Source: Tannerella sp. (GTDB lineage Bacteria; Bacteroidota; Bacteroidia; Bacteroidales; Tannerellaceae). From it: a stretch of DNA of 9,346 nt. Positions 1 through 7,547 of this stretch are shown here, piece after piece. The stretch lies in the NCBI GenBank assembly GCA_031288935.1, contig JAITQL010000053.1, positions 1 through 9,346 of the forward strand. The letters are read 5' to 3'. The notes under the pieces were generated by a model. The model was given only the letters and a program-made list of their open reading frames with translations. It did no database searches and had not been told where the DNA came from. A program made the translations under genes and the position numbers. Position 1 is the stretch's first letter; each line of letters opens with the position of its first letter.

Positions 1-1412
1 AGCGTCCAGGCTACACCGGGTCGATATGCGTCAGGATTGGCAGTTGTCAATTCACGATAGATTTTCAGGGCTTCCCCGTATTTTCTTTCGGCTTGCTCAT
101 ATTGATTGATGTTACTATGCAGATTTGCCAGAGTATTCAGCGTATTGGCTACATAAGGTCGATATGCGTCAGGATTGGCAGTTGCCAATTCCCGATATAT
201 TTCCAAGGCTTCGGTACATACCGGGATTTCTTCCCTGTAATGCTTAAAGTCATCCAATAAATAAGCATAATCGAACAGTGTTCCGGCCAAATCTTCGGGC
301 GGGACATGGATTTTTTCCCGCCGCTGCAACTCGATGGCCTTGTTGTAGGCTTCGCAGGCCTGGCGAAATCGTTCGGGAACGGGATAATTTCCGTCTGCCA
401 TTGCCGTTTTGGTCTTTATCAGATATTCGTCGAGTAACCCCTGCTTGGCCTTGCGCACATCCTCTTTGCCTTCCCTTACGGCCTGTTCCATTTCATTCAA
501 CTTGATTTCACGCCGGTTTAAGGCGTCAAGATCTCGATTCAGATCGTCGAGGGACAGTATGCCGTTGGCTTCGGAGGCCTTCCCTTCTTCAAACAGTTCC
601 CTTGCCCGCATCATGCGTTCGGTACACGTCTTGCCCGCCTGCTGTGCAAAGGTTTTGGCCAGGTCGAACAGGAATCCTTCGTGCTGTTCCAGTTCCTTAC
701 CGACCTCGTCCAGTTCGCGCAACGCCTCGCGCAGTTCCTGCAGGTTGTCGGGATCGTTCGGGTCTTTAGCTACTTTGGCGCGGTAGCGAATCACCCGTTC
801 ATTGAGTTTTTCCTTTCGGGCGGTCAGTTTTTGAAAGGCGTCGTTGTTGGCGGCAAAAGGGACATTTTTCAGATTGACCATCGGCGTGCCGTCCAATTGC
901 ACTTCCGAATCCTTGACCTCCAGTTTCACCGTGTGACGGTTTTCTTCCAGCAACTGGAACTGCATGACGAAATGCAGTTTCATGGTGTCCGGATGGTCGT
1001 AACTGTTCGGGAAATGTCCCAATTCATTTTCCAGTCTTTCCTTAAATTCTTTCAGGCTCTCATCTTCCCGTTCGCCGGGGGCGAGGACTTTCATGAAAAT
1101 GTATATTTTGGGTCGTTCGATTTCGTCAAACTGCATCATGGCCGTTTCAAATTCCTCTATCGTGTACTTCCCTGCCAACCGGTGGAAGAAGACCAGAAAC
1201 AGATCGCTTTCCTTTACCTTTTCATCGTATTCACTCTGTTTCCGCATTTTACCGAATGATGAATCATGGTCTTCCCACTGAAACAGTTTGATGTAAATGC
1301 GATTCTTGTATAAATCGTTCATCCGGCGTACCAGATTGCCGAATATGGCGCGGTCACCCTCCAATTCTCTGGACGAGGCCATGAATACTTTGATGATTCG
1401 TTCTTTGCTCAT
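1..1412 (-). CDS. DUF4062/TIR-like N-terminal domain plus TPR repeat protein, 3' end outside window
   Basis: I translated the reverse strand from the ATG at 1412-1410; it stays open for 470 codons to the window edge, so the C-terminus is missing. Residues about 7-110 begin with IKVFMASSRELEGDR and continue through FQWEDHDSS, ESDLFLVFF and YTIEEFETAM, the pattern of DUF4062-type, TIR-like alpha/beta domains found at the N-terminus of many Bacteroidetes TPR and NLR-like proteins. Residues about 190-335 are charged and helical (likely coiled coil). Residues about 345-470 are TPRs; the last ones have a 46-residue period with the core ANPDAYRP, then a TLNTLANLH helix and an EQAERKYGEALKIYREL helix. 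There is no signal peptide or membrane segment, so it is probably cytoplasmic. Function is unknown: related architectures occur in signalling and defence proteins, but no effector activity can be read from this sequence. Domain name confidence is moderate; the gene itself is certain. Confidence 0.85.
   Translation of the reverse strand, partial: MSKERIIKVFMASSRELEGDRAIFGNLVRRMNDLYKNRIYIKLFQWEDHDSSFGKMRKQSEYDEKVKESDLFLVFFHRLAGKYTIEEFETAMMQFDEIERPKIYIFMKVLAPGEREDESLKEFKERLENELGHFPNSYDHPDTMKLHFVMQFQLLEENRHTVKLEVKDSEVQLDGTPMVNLKNVPFAANNDAFQKLTARKEKLNERVIRYRAKVAKDPNDPDNLQELREALRELDEVGKELEQHEGFLFDLAKTFAQQAGKTCTERMMRARELFEEGKASEANGILSLDDLNRDLDALNRREIKLNEMEQAVREGKEDVRKAKQGLLDEYLIKTKTAMADGNYPVPERFRQACEAYNKAIELQRREKIHVPPEDLAGTLFDYAYLLDDFKHYREEIPVCTEALEIYRELATANPDAYRPYVANTLNTLANLHSNINQYEQAERKYGEALKIYRELTTANPDAYRPGVAWT
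21..198 (-). repeat. Near-identical tandem TPR-encoding repeat, 138-nt period
   Basis: The 26-nt stretch starting at 21 (tcgatatgcgtcagga and onward) recurs exactly starting at 159, an offset of 138 nt or 46 codons, and similarity continues beyond it with scattered substitutions. The copies encode successive TPR units containing NPDAYRP. Such DNA-level identity between units indicates recent duplication or gene conversion. More units may lie beyond the window edge. Confidence 0.8.
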
Positions 1413-1433
1413 AGAATTTTATTATTTTTCCCG

Positions 1434-1441
1434 CAAATGTA
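1434..1441 (-). promoter_or_regulatory. Candidate Bacteroidetes -7 element for the DUF4062-TPR gene
   Basis: On the minus strand the sequence TACATTTG fits the Bacteroidetes TAnnTTTG -7 consensus and lies 21 nt before the ATG at 1412. No clear TTTG-type -33 element is visible at the usual distance upstream, so this rests on the -7 match and position only. Confidence 0.4.
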
Positions 1442-1481
1442 TATGAAATAATTGAGTTGCGCATAACCATTGGACGGGAAC

Positions 1482-1518
1482 AAAAAAAGCCCGGCAGGAT
1501 TTCTCTTTCCTGCCAGGC
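1482..1518 (-). terminator. Rho-independent terminator downstream of the DUF6580 gene
   Basis: Positions 1489-1499 and 1508-1518 form an 11-bp stem with one C·A mismatch and an 8-nt loop. Read on the minus strand the stem is followed directly by seven T (top-strand A at 1482-1488). It lies 80 nt after the DUF6580 stop codon, which makes it the likely end of the large minus-strand block. It also insulates the DUF4062-TPR gene from read-through. Confidence 0.85.
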
Positions 1519-1598
1519 TCAAATTTAACAAATGAACTCTTTTTCCGGGTCAGGGCTGCCGGCTTGTCGCGAAACATCCCTTTCCGGTATCAACATCT

Positions 1599-2177
1599 CT
1601 ACCTCTCACAGGCAGTTTTTTGTGTCTTGAGCGCCGGAAACCTGTACGTCAGCAACTCAAAAGCGCCGAACAGTACAGCCGTATAGGTCAAATCGCCGGC
1701 CAGCGAGTTGCGGAAGAACGGCAGGGCGGCTACGTAGCAAGCCTGCAAACCGCCCGGGGTGTGCGGATACGCGGCCGACGAGATCCATACGCCGAAGTTG
1801 GAAACGGCATAGAAAATCACCGATGCGCCCAGCGCCGAAAGCCCCAGGTTGAGCGGACGTACTTTCTTGAGCGTAAACGTGCCCAGCAGGACGATGAGTG
1901 CGAAAGCTCCGTAGGTGAAAATTCCGCTGTATATCCATACATACAGGTTGGAATAGGAACTGAACATGATACTGTTCAGAAACACGTCGCTAATCCACAT
2001 CGCAGCGATCGGGACGAGGTATGCCCAATATCGTTTGCTGTAATACGCGGCTCCGAAGAGCGCCATGCCGGCAATGGGAGCAAATCCCGCCGGATGCGGA
2101 ATGAGCCGGCTGACTGCCGCCAGCAGGATCACCGCACAAATAATGCCAAATCGCAAATTTACTTTCTTATTCTCCAT
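1599..2177 (-). CDS. DUF6580 family integral membrane protein, putative transporter
   Basis: This 192-residue protein is dominated by hydrophobic segments (roughly residues 9-25, 33-46, 50-67, 78-100, 112-133 and 150-176), which suits about five or six membrane spans. The conserved-looking stretch RLIPHPAGFAPIAGMALFGAAYY at the end of the first span and the WISDVFLN segment match what I know of DUF6580, annotated only as putative transport proteins. Size and hydrophobic layout also resemble the substrate-binding (S) subunits of ECF vitamin transporters, but no ECF ATPase or T-subunit gene is in view. It lies 132 bp downstream of the BtuG-like gene on the same strand. A role in inner-membrane uptake of a corrinoid or precursor is an inference from that position alone. 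It has its own candidate promoter and ends at a strong hairpin terminator. Confidence 0.85.
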   Translation of the reverse strand: MENKKVNLRFGIICAVILLAAVSRLIPHPAGFAPIAGMALFGAAYYSKRYWAYLVPIAAMWISDVFLNSIMFSSYSNLYVWIYSGIFTYGAFALIVLLGTFTLKKVRPLNLGLSALGASVIFYAVSNFGVWISSAAYPHTPGGLQACYVAALPFFRNSLAGDLTYTAVLFGAFELLTYRFPALKTQKTACER

Positions 2178-2256
2178 TTTATTTATTTATTAATTTGTTA
2201 TCTTGATGCCTGATGAATGATACGCTCGATGTATTCAGCCAAAAATCAGAGCCGGG

Positions 2257-2264
2257 CAAAGGTA
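2257..2264 (-). promoter_or_regulatory. Candidate Bacteroidetes -7 element for the DUF6580 gene
   Basis: The minus strand reads TACCTTTG, a full match to TAnnTTTG, about 80 nt before the DUF6580 ATG. No clean TTTG was found at the -33 spacing, but a run of nine T (top-strand A at 2297-2305) lies just beyond that position and could act as an AT-rich upstream element. It implies the gene can be transcribed independently of the operon in front of it. Confidence 0.5.
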
Positions 2265-2309
2265 AGAAAAAGTTTCTATTCGAGCGATGCCAAGCGAAAA
2301 AAAAACGAA

Positions 2310-3449
2310 TTATTCTTTCCTTTCCCGTGTGTGAAACGCAAAATGCGCCGGAATGTCGCCGGTGCGGACGTTCCATTTCTGCTGGCCGTTCCGGGCGAAA
2401 CAGTACAGGTAGCCGGGCGAAATGTGGTTGCGCGCGTCCGGGAGATAGATATCGCCCGTTTGCGGGTGTACGGTCAGGCCGTAAGGACTTCGGATGCTGC
2501 GCTCCGACCCGTCCGCGATGAAGTTGCGCGTGACGATCGTTTTCCGTGCCACGTCCACAATGCCGTAAGTCGCCTCGTCCGTCATGGAAACCTGATTCCA
2601 CTCCATGCCGAGTACATACAGCGAATCGCCGGACAGGTAGAAGTTGGACACGGCGATCTCCAGCGAATCCGCCAGCGAATCCGTTGCCGTATCGACCAGG
2701 TATAGCCGCGACGCCTTCGTGTAATAATTCCCGCGCGATCCGACCCAAAGGTTGCCGTAACGGTCGGCGCGGAGGCGATGCAGGTTGGTTGCCACCTCAA
2801 TCCGTTTGATTTCGGTGAACGTGGAAAGGTCTATGACCGATACCGTGCTTTCGTAGTTCGGAAACATGTAGCCGCCGGAATTGGCGACGTAGATTTTATG
2901 GCCTGCTATCTCCAGTTCGTCCGGCTGATAGCCGACCGGACAACGGGCTACTTCCAGGCAAGTCGCCGTATCCACCCTGGCCACAAAACCGCGCTGCCGG
3001 TATTCCGGATTCAGTTCCACCGGCCCGGCATACGACGTCACGTAGGCATAACCGCCGTGGAAACGGATGTTGCGACAATTGGGAATGTCAATCTGTCCGA
3101 GGCGGCGGGCGGTGGCGGCGTCCATCACCTCAATCTTGTTGGAACAGTTGATGACGGCATACATTCTGCTGCCATAGATGCGGAGGTCGTTGCCCACATC
3201 GCCCAGTTCCCTGGGAACATCCGGGTTGGCGTCCGCGTAGATGTTGCGGCGATACGTGCCGCTTTCAAAGTCGTAATAGTCCAGCGTCGCCTTGTTGCTG
3301 CCCATGTTTCCTTCGTTCAGCAGGTAAAATCCGGCGATGTCGGTATATTCGGGTTCGGAGACCGGCACTTCTTCGGGGAGGAAGACTTCCACTTCTTCGC
3401 GACAGGCCGACAGACCCAGCAGCCACAGCAGGCAAATCCACTTTCTCAT
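2310..3449 (-). CDS. btuG: BtuG-like surface lipoprotein, YncE/DUF5074 beta-propeller
   Basis: Predicted corrinoid-binding cell-surface lipoprotein that delivers cobalamin to a BtuB-type receptor. I use the ATG at 3449 rather than one 27 nt upstream, because [16 protein letters not shown] is a textbook lipoprotein signal with lipobox LSAC and lipidated Cys16, and because this ATG overlaps the receptor stop as ATGA. The mature N-terminus reads CREEVEVF; acidic residues right after the cysteine are typical of Bacteroidetes surface-export signals. The 379-residue chain carries repeated propeller blades, with family-like segments LLNEGNMGSNKATLDYYDF (43-61), ELGDVGNDLRIYGSRMYAV (81-99), IEVMDAATARRLGQIDIPNC (106-125), GYQPDELE and VANSGGY, ending in TGDIPAHFAF (363-372). 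This pattern matches the characterised Bacteroides BtuG proteins closely from memory. Ligand specificity has not been shown for this protein. Confidence 0.9.
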   Translation of the reverse strand: MRKWICLLWLLGLSACREEVEVFLPEEVPVSEPEYTDIAGFYLLNEGNMGSNKATLDYYDFESGTYRRNIYADANPDVPRELGDVGNDLRIYGSRMYAVINCSNKIEVMDAATARRLGQIDIPNCRNIRFHGGYAYVTSYAGPVELNPEYRQRGFVARVDTATCLEVARCPVGYQPDELEIAGHKIYVANSGGYMFPNYESTVSVIDLSTFTEIKRIEVATNLHRLRADRYGNLWVGSRGNYYTKASRLYLVDTATDSLADSLEIAVSNFYLSGDSLYVLGMEWNQVSMTDEATYGIVDVARKTIVTRNFIADGSERSIRSPYGLTVHPQTGDIYLPDARNHISPGYLYCFARNGQQKWNVRTGDIPAHFAFHTRERKE

Positions 3450-5569
3450 AATTCCATCTTGAGGATCAACTTGCAATTTCGCCCCGGCATCGGATAGTTC
3501 AATACCACATCGTACTGTTGATTGAACAGGTTATTCACCTCGGCCGACAGTTTGAATTTCATCGCATGGACATGCCATTCCTTTCCCAGCGTCAGATCGT
3601 GCGTATACCAGGGCTGTTCATGGTTTTCGCGGATATTGGACGAATGGTGATAGCGTTCGCCGACATAGATAAAACTGTAGTTCATGTCCCATGATTTCCA
3701 CTGTGCGCTGACGATTGCCGAAGCATTGTGCCGGGGAATGTAAGCGATCTGTCCGCCATACGTTCCGGCTTCGGGGTCACGGTCGGTCGGGTCGCTGAAG
3801 TCCTGCGCTCGCTGAAACGTATACGTCAGGCCGGTATGCAGCCGGATGTCCTGCGGCAGTTGCCAGCTAATTTGTCCGGAAACGTCCACGCCGCGTATCT
3901 CCACATAGCCGAGGTTCATCATCATCCATCGGTATTGTCCGTTTCCTTTCGGAATCGCGACAATTTTGTCGGTCACTTCGTTATAATACGCATCCACCTT
4001 GACGTCCAGCCGCCGGACAGGAGAAGACGGCTCATATTCCTTTACATACTGGCATCCCAGGTTGTATTGCGTCGTAAATTCCGGCCGGAGGGAGACATTG
4101 CCCACATCGGTATAGTACAAATCATTGAATGAAGGCATCCTGAAAATCCGCTTGTAGAACGTTCGCAAGTGGAAATTGTGCGGTTGAAAAGGCCGCCAGG
4201 AAAGAAAAAAGGCGGGCGTATATTCCCGTCTGAAGTCCGGAGTTCCCGTTTGTGCGCCGGGGAGCAGATTCCCTTCGACAGGGCGGATGCGCGTCACGTT
4301 TTCAAACACATGCGTTCCCAGCAAACTGGCCTGCGCCCGCAGCCGGCGCCACTCGAATGCGGTGGCCAGCGCCACGAGCAGGGTGTTGCGTTCCGGATAG
4401 ACGAAATCCTGCAACGTGGCCGAGAGCGTGTTCCATTGATAATCGGTCGACAAGCTGACGTCCCATTGCGGCCGGATCGTATACTTGCCGGCTACCGAGG
4501 CATACAGTTCCTGCTGCCGGAACGTGTTGTCGATGTACATCAGGGACGTGTCGGGATTCAGGTAACGCATCCGGTCGCTGGCATATTTCAGATTCGCCAG
4601 TACTTCGCAATCCCTGGACAACTGTTCCTGAAAACCGCCCTGCACAAAGAAATTCCTGTCCCATTGCCGTTGCGAACGCTTCCATACATTGTTTACGATC
4701 GCGCCGGGGATGCCTTTTTCGGAATCATAGAAATATCCTTTGACGTTCCACTTTCCGCGGTCGGTAAACCCGTTCAGTCCGCCTTCCAGCCTTGTGGAAT
4801 GGATGTCTCCGTTTTGGCGGACGGCCGTCGTGTCCCACGCCACCGTTCCGCCCGGGAATACCCTCCGGTAACGAAACGGATATTTTCCCGAAGAATAAAT
4901 GTATTCCACATTCAGGGAGGAACTGACCCTGTCGCTGAGTTTCTGTTCCCAGAGGAAGGAAGGATTGGCCAGGTCGAACGAGCCGGTACGGAAGAAGGTT
5001 TTGAGATTTGTATTCTTTCCCGCCGCAAATCGCGGACGGCGTGTGCGAAGGTAAATAACGCCGGCTGAACCGAAATCTTTAGCGGATTGAAAAATGTCGC
5101 TTTTCTGTCCGTTGTAAAGCGATATTTCCTCGATATTGTCCAGCGAAAATTTCCCCAGGTCGATTTGTCCGTTCTGCGCGTTTCCCAGTTGAATACCGTC
5201 ATAGAAGACGCCCATGTGATTCGTGCCCATACTGCGGATGTCGACGGTTTTCAGTCCGCCTACGCCGCCGTAGTCCTTGATTTGCACGCCGGAAAAATAG
5301 CGGATGGCATCGGCCACCGAAAAACTGCCGAGCGCTTCCAGTTTCTCGCCCGAAAGTTTTTGAGCCGGAATGATCTCCCTGTACCTGCTGCCGTTTGCCG
5401 TCACCACCACCTCCTGTATCAATTGCACGCTGTCCAGCGGGCTTTGCGCCGACAAGCCCCGCACTCCCGTCACCATCCCCGCAACCATACAAAAAGTCCT
5501 GAAAAAATTCAACAGTGCGACACTTCTGCGACTACAACAACGTTTTCGGACAAAGATGATCCTTTTCAA
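3446..5569 (-). CDS. btuB: BtuB-like TonB-dependent outer-membrane receptor
   Basis: A 707-residue TonB-dependent receptor, expected to import corrinoids across the outer membrane together with the lipoprotein encoded next. A basic N-terminus (RKRCCSRR) and a hydrophobic stretch ending GLSAQ at about residue 42 form a signal peptide. EVVVTANG (53-60) is TonB-box-like. The plug spans about 62-175, with [20 protein letters not shown] (108-127) and [12 protein letters not shown] (144-155). The rest is beta-barrel, ending in the hydrophobic final strand CKLILKMEL. The plug is of the kind I associate with Bacteroidetes receptors paired with BtuG. The chosen start lies 38 bp inside nagB; the next ATG (5488) would remove the basic part of the signal peptide, so the longer form is preferred. 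Its stop overlaps the lipoprotein start by 4 bp, implying translational coupling. No cobalamin riboswitch is visible upstream. Confidence 0.88.
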   Translation of the reverse strand: MKRIIFVRKRCCSRRSVALLNFFRTFCMVAGMVTGVRGLSAQSPLDSVQLIQEVVVTANGSRYREIIPAQKLSGEKLEALGSFSVADAIRYFSGVQIKDYGGVGGLKTVDIRSMGTNHMGVFYDGIQLGNAQNGQIDLGKFSLDNIEEISLYNGQKSDIFQSAKDFGSAGVIYLRTRRPRFAAGKNTNLKTFFRTGSFDLANPSFLWEQKLSDRVSSSLNVEYIYSSGKYPFRYRRVFPGGTVAWDTTAVRQNGDIHSTRLEGGLNGFTDRGKWNVKGYFYDSEKGIPGAIVNNVWKRSQRQWDRNFFVQGGFQEQLSRDCEVLANLKYASDRMRYLNPDTSLMYIDNTFRQQELYASVAGKYTIRPQWDVSLSTDYQWNTLSATLQDFVYPERNTLLVALATAFEWRRLRAQASLLGTHVFENVTRIRPVEGNLLPGAQTGTPDFRREYTPAFFLSWRPFQPHNFHLRTFYKRIFRMPSFNDLYYTDVGNVSLRPEFTTQYNLGCQYVKEYEPSSPVRRLDVKVDAYYNEVTDKIVAIPKGNGQYRWMMMNLGYVEIRGVDVSGQISWQLPQDIRLHTGLTYTFQRAQDFSDPTDRDPEAGTYGGQIAYIPRHNASAIVSAQWKSWDMNYSFIYVGERYHHSSNIRENHEQPWYTHDLTLGKEWHVHAMKFKLSAEVNNLFNQQYDVVLNYPMPGRNCKLILKMEL

Positions 5570-6341
5570 TATCTTTGAAGTAATTGTACGTCCCGACTTT
5601 CAATTCGGTACAGGCGGCTTCGTCGCACACGATTATTCCTTTCGAATGCACTTGCAGCGCCGTAATCGTCCACATCTGACTGAGCGCGCCCTCCACAGCC
5701 TGCTGCAGGGCACGCGCCTTGTTATGTCCGTTCACCACAATCAGCACTTCCTTTGCATCGAGCACCGTTGCCACGCCAACCGTCAGCGCGGTCTTCGGAA
5801 CTTGGGTCACGTCGTTGTTGAAGAAACGCGAGTTGGCGATCAGCGTGTCTGCGGTCAGCGTTTTCACCCGCGTACGCGAAACGATCGACGACCCCGGCTC
5901 GTTAAACGCAATGTGTCCGTCCGGCCCGATGCCGCCCAGGAAAAGGTCGATGCCGCCCGCATTCCGGATAGCCGCTTCGTAATCGGCACATTCCTTTTCA
6001 AGATCAGGCACATTTCCGTTCAGGATATGCACGTTTTCGGGCTGAATGTCTATGTGGCTGAAAAAATGATTCCACATGAACGAGTGATAGCTTTCGGGAT
6101 GATCTTTCGGCAAACCGACATATTCATCCATGTTGAAGGTGACGACGTGCCGGAACGACACGGCGCCGCTTTTGTTCAGCGCAGTCAGGCGCCGGTAGGT
6201 TCCCAGCGGGGAAGAGCCGGTCGGCAATCCCAGTACAAACGGGCGTTCGGCCGTCGGCGCCGCTTTTCTGATTTTGGCGGCAATGTAATTGGCCGCCCAT
6301 TCCGACAAGGTCTCGTAATTTGGTTCGATCAGCAGTCTCAT
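5532..6341 (-). CDS. nagB: Glucosamine-6-phosphate deaminase
   Basis: Cytoplasmic enzyme converting glucosamine 6-phosphate to fructose 6-phosphate and ammonia, the step that brings amino sugars from host glycans or recycled cell wall into glycolysis. At 269 residues it is full length (E. coli NagB has 266). The phosphate loop LPTGSSP (39-45) and FNMDEYVGL (69-77) with Asp72 are present, as is [15 protein letters not shown] (136-150) with catalytic Asp141, His143 and Glu148, all at E. coli numbering. Lys208 and Arg172 of the active site are kept. The allosteric-site positions Ser151, Arg158, Lys160, Thr161 and Tyr254 are also occupied as in E. coli, which suggests activation by N-acetylglucosamine 6-phosphate is retained. 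It begins 15 nt after the flavodiiron stop, and its end overlaps the receptor start. No nagA is in the window. Confidence 0.96.
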   Translation of the reverse strand: MRLLIEPNYETLSEWAANYIAAKIRKAAPTAERPFVLGLPTGSSPLGTYRRLTALNKSGAVSFRHVVTFNMDEYVGLPKDHPESYHSFMWNHFFSHIDIQPENVHILNGNVPDLEKECADYEAAIRNAGGIDLFLGGIGPDGHIAFNEPGSSIVSRTRVKTLTADTLIANSRFFNNDVTQVPKTALTVGVATVLDAKEVLIVVNGHNKARALQQAVEGALSQMWTITALQVHSKGIIVCDEAACTELKVGTYNYFKDIEKDHLCPKTLL

Positions 6342-6356
6342 ACGTATTTTACTGTT

Positions 6357-7547
6357 TTAAAAATTCATTTCATTCAGCCGGTCGGCCATTGCTTTGCCCA
6401 ACGCCCGGCATTTTGCATACGTCTCGGCGCTCACGGCCTGTTTCTGGTCAAAAGGTTCGCCCGCGATTTCCCACTGCATGGCCTCTGCAAAGGCGGCCAG
6501 GCGTTTGACGGCTACGCTCGCCCATGTATACGATCCGAAGTAACCGAACAAACGGTTTTTCACTTCGCGTATCCTGATTTTCTCCAGAATGGCTTCGACG
6601 GGCGGGAACAGGTGTCCGCTGTACGTCGGACTGCCGACGAGCAGTCCTTTGTATTGGAAAATATCCTTCAGGATATACGACGCATGGGTTTTGCTTGCAT
6701 CATAGAGGGTGATGTTGCGAATCCCGTTTTCCGACAGCGCGCCGGCGATGGCCTCGGCCATTTGCTCCGTATGTCCGTACATGCTGCCATAGACGACCGT
6801 CACGCCCTTTTCGCCCTCGTAGCGGCTCAGGCGGTCGTATATGCCGATGGCTTTGGCGCGCTGTTCGCTCCAGACCGGCCCGTGCGTGGAGCAGATGGTT
6901 TGGATGTCCAGCGTGCTCAGCTTCTGCAATATCTTTTGAACGGGACTGCCGTATTTGCCAACGATATTGGCGTAATAACGTATCATCTCGTCCCAAAACC
7001 GGTCGGTGTTTAATTCCGTATCCATCACCCCGCCGTCCAGCGTCCCGTAGGTGCCGAAGGCGTCGGCCGAGAAAAGGATCCGTTCGGTTTCCTCGTAGGC
7101 AACCATCACTTCCGGCCAATGCACCATCGGCGCCATGTAGAACGTCAGGCGGTGGCGCCCCAGGTCAAGCGTTTCCCTTTCCTTCACTTCGTACAGCCCG
7201 TCCGTGATGCCGTAATAACCGGCCAACATGCCGAACGTTTGTTTGTTTCCGACGATTTGCAGACCGGGATAATACTTTTTCAGCAAACGGATACTGCCGG
7301 AATGATCCGGCTCCATGTGATTTACGACCAAGTAATTCAGCGGTCGCCCGTTCAAGACTTCATCCAGCTTCCGGAAAAAAAGGTCGGAATAACAAATATC
7401 AACCGAATCAATCAGCGCCGTTTTCTCGTCCGTAATCAAAAAGGAATTGTAGGAAACGCCGTTCGGCAAAGGCCAGAGATTTTCAAAAAGCGCCTTGCGA
7501 CGGTCGTTTACACCGACGTAGTAAATATCATTTGCTATTTTTTTCAT
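6357..7547 (-). CDS. fprA: Flavodiiron protein, FprA-type A flavoprotein (O2/NO reductase)
   Basis: A 396-residue cytoplasmic enzyme that reduces oxygen to water and/or nitric oxide to nitrous oxide, an oxidative or nitrosative defence of anaerobes. The N-terminal metallo-beta-lactamase-like domain carries the diiron ligands: HMEPDHSG (His77, Glu79, Asp81, His82), His143 in VHWPE, Asp162 in SADAFGTY and His222 in STHGPVW. The C-terminal flavodoxin-like domain starts near residue 249 with the FMN phosphate loop GSMYGHT (254-260), followed by GSPTYSGH and FGSYTWAS loops. There is no C-terminal rubredoxin or flavin reductase extension, so this is the minimal class A form and needs an external electron donor, probably a rubredoxin encoded elsewhere. 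Its start lies 20 bp inside the end of lgt. Oxygen versus NO preference cannot be read from the sequence. Confidence 0.95.
   Translation of the reverse strand: MKKIANDIYYVGVNDRRKALFENLWPLPNGVSYNSFLITDEKTALIDSVDICYSDLFFRKLDEVLNGRPLNYLVVNHMEPDHSGSIRLLKKYYPGLQIVGNKQTFGMLAGYYGITDGLYEVKERETLDLGRHRLTFYMAPMVHWPEVMVAYEETERILFSADAFGTYGTLDGGVMDTELNTDRFWDEMIRYYANIVGKYGSPVQKILQKLSTLDIQTICSTHGPVWSEQRAKAIGIYDRLSRYEGEKGVTVVYGSMYGHTEQMAEAIAGALSENGIRNITLYDASKTHASYILKDIFQYKGLLVGSPTYSGHLFPPVEAILEKIRIREVKNRLFGYFGSYTWASVAVKRLAAFAEAMQWEIAGEPFDQKQAVSAETYAKCRALGKAMADRLNEMNF

Noticed and set aside
681..1259. Plus-strand frame of 192 codons rich in F, L and H
   Set aside because: It is antisense to the DUF4062-TPR gene, and its composition is that of reverse-read charged helices.
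1620..2213. Plus-strand frame of 197 codons opposite the DUF6580 gene
   Set aside because: It is polar and repetitive, with no motif, and lies antisense to a clear membrane protein.
2178..2309. Possible riboswitch leader in front of the DUF6580 gene
   Set aside because: The leader after the candidate promoter is only about 70 nt, AT-rich and without strong stems, too short for a cobalamin riboswitch.
2778..3497. Plus-strand open frame of 239 codons opposite the BtuG-like gene
   Set aside because: It is the mirror of a clear beta-propeller gene and shows no recognisable motif.
5370..7013. Very long plus-strand open frame (547 codons) opposite nagB and fprA
   Set aside because: It lies antisense to two strongly recognised enzymes, has no domain features, and is explained by the base composition of the coding strand.
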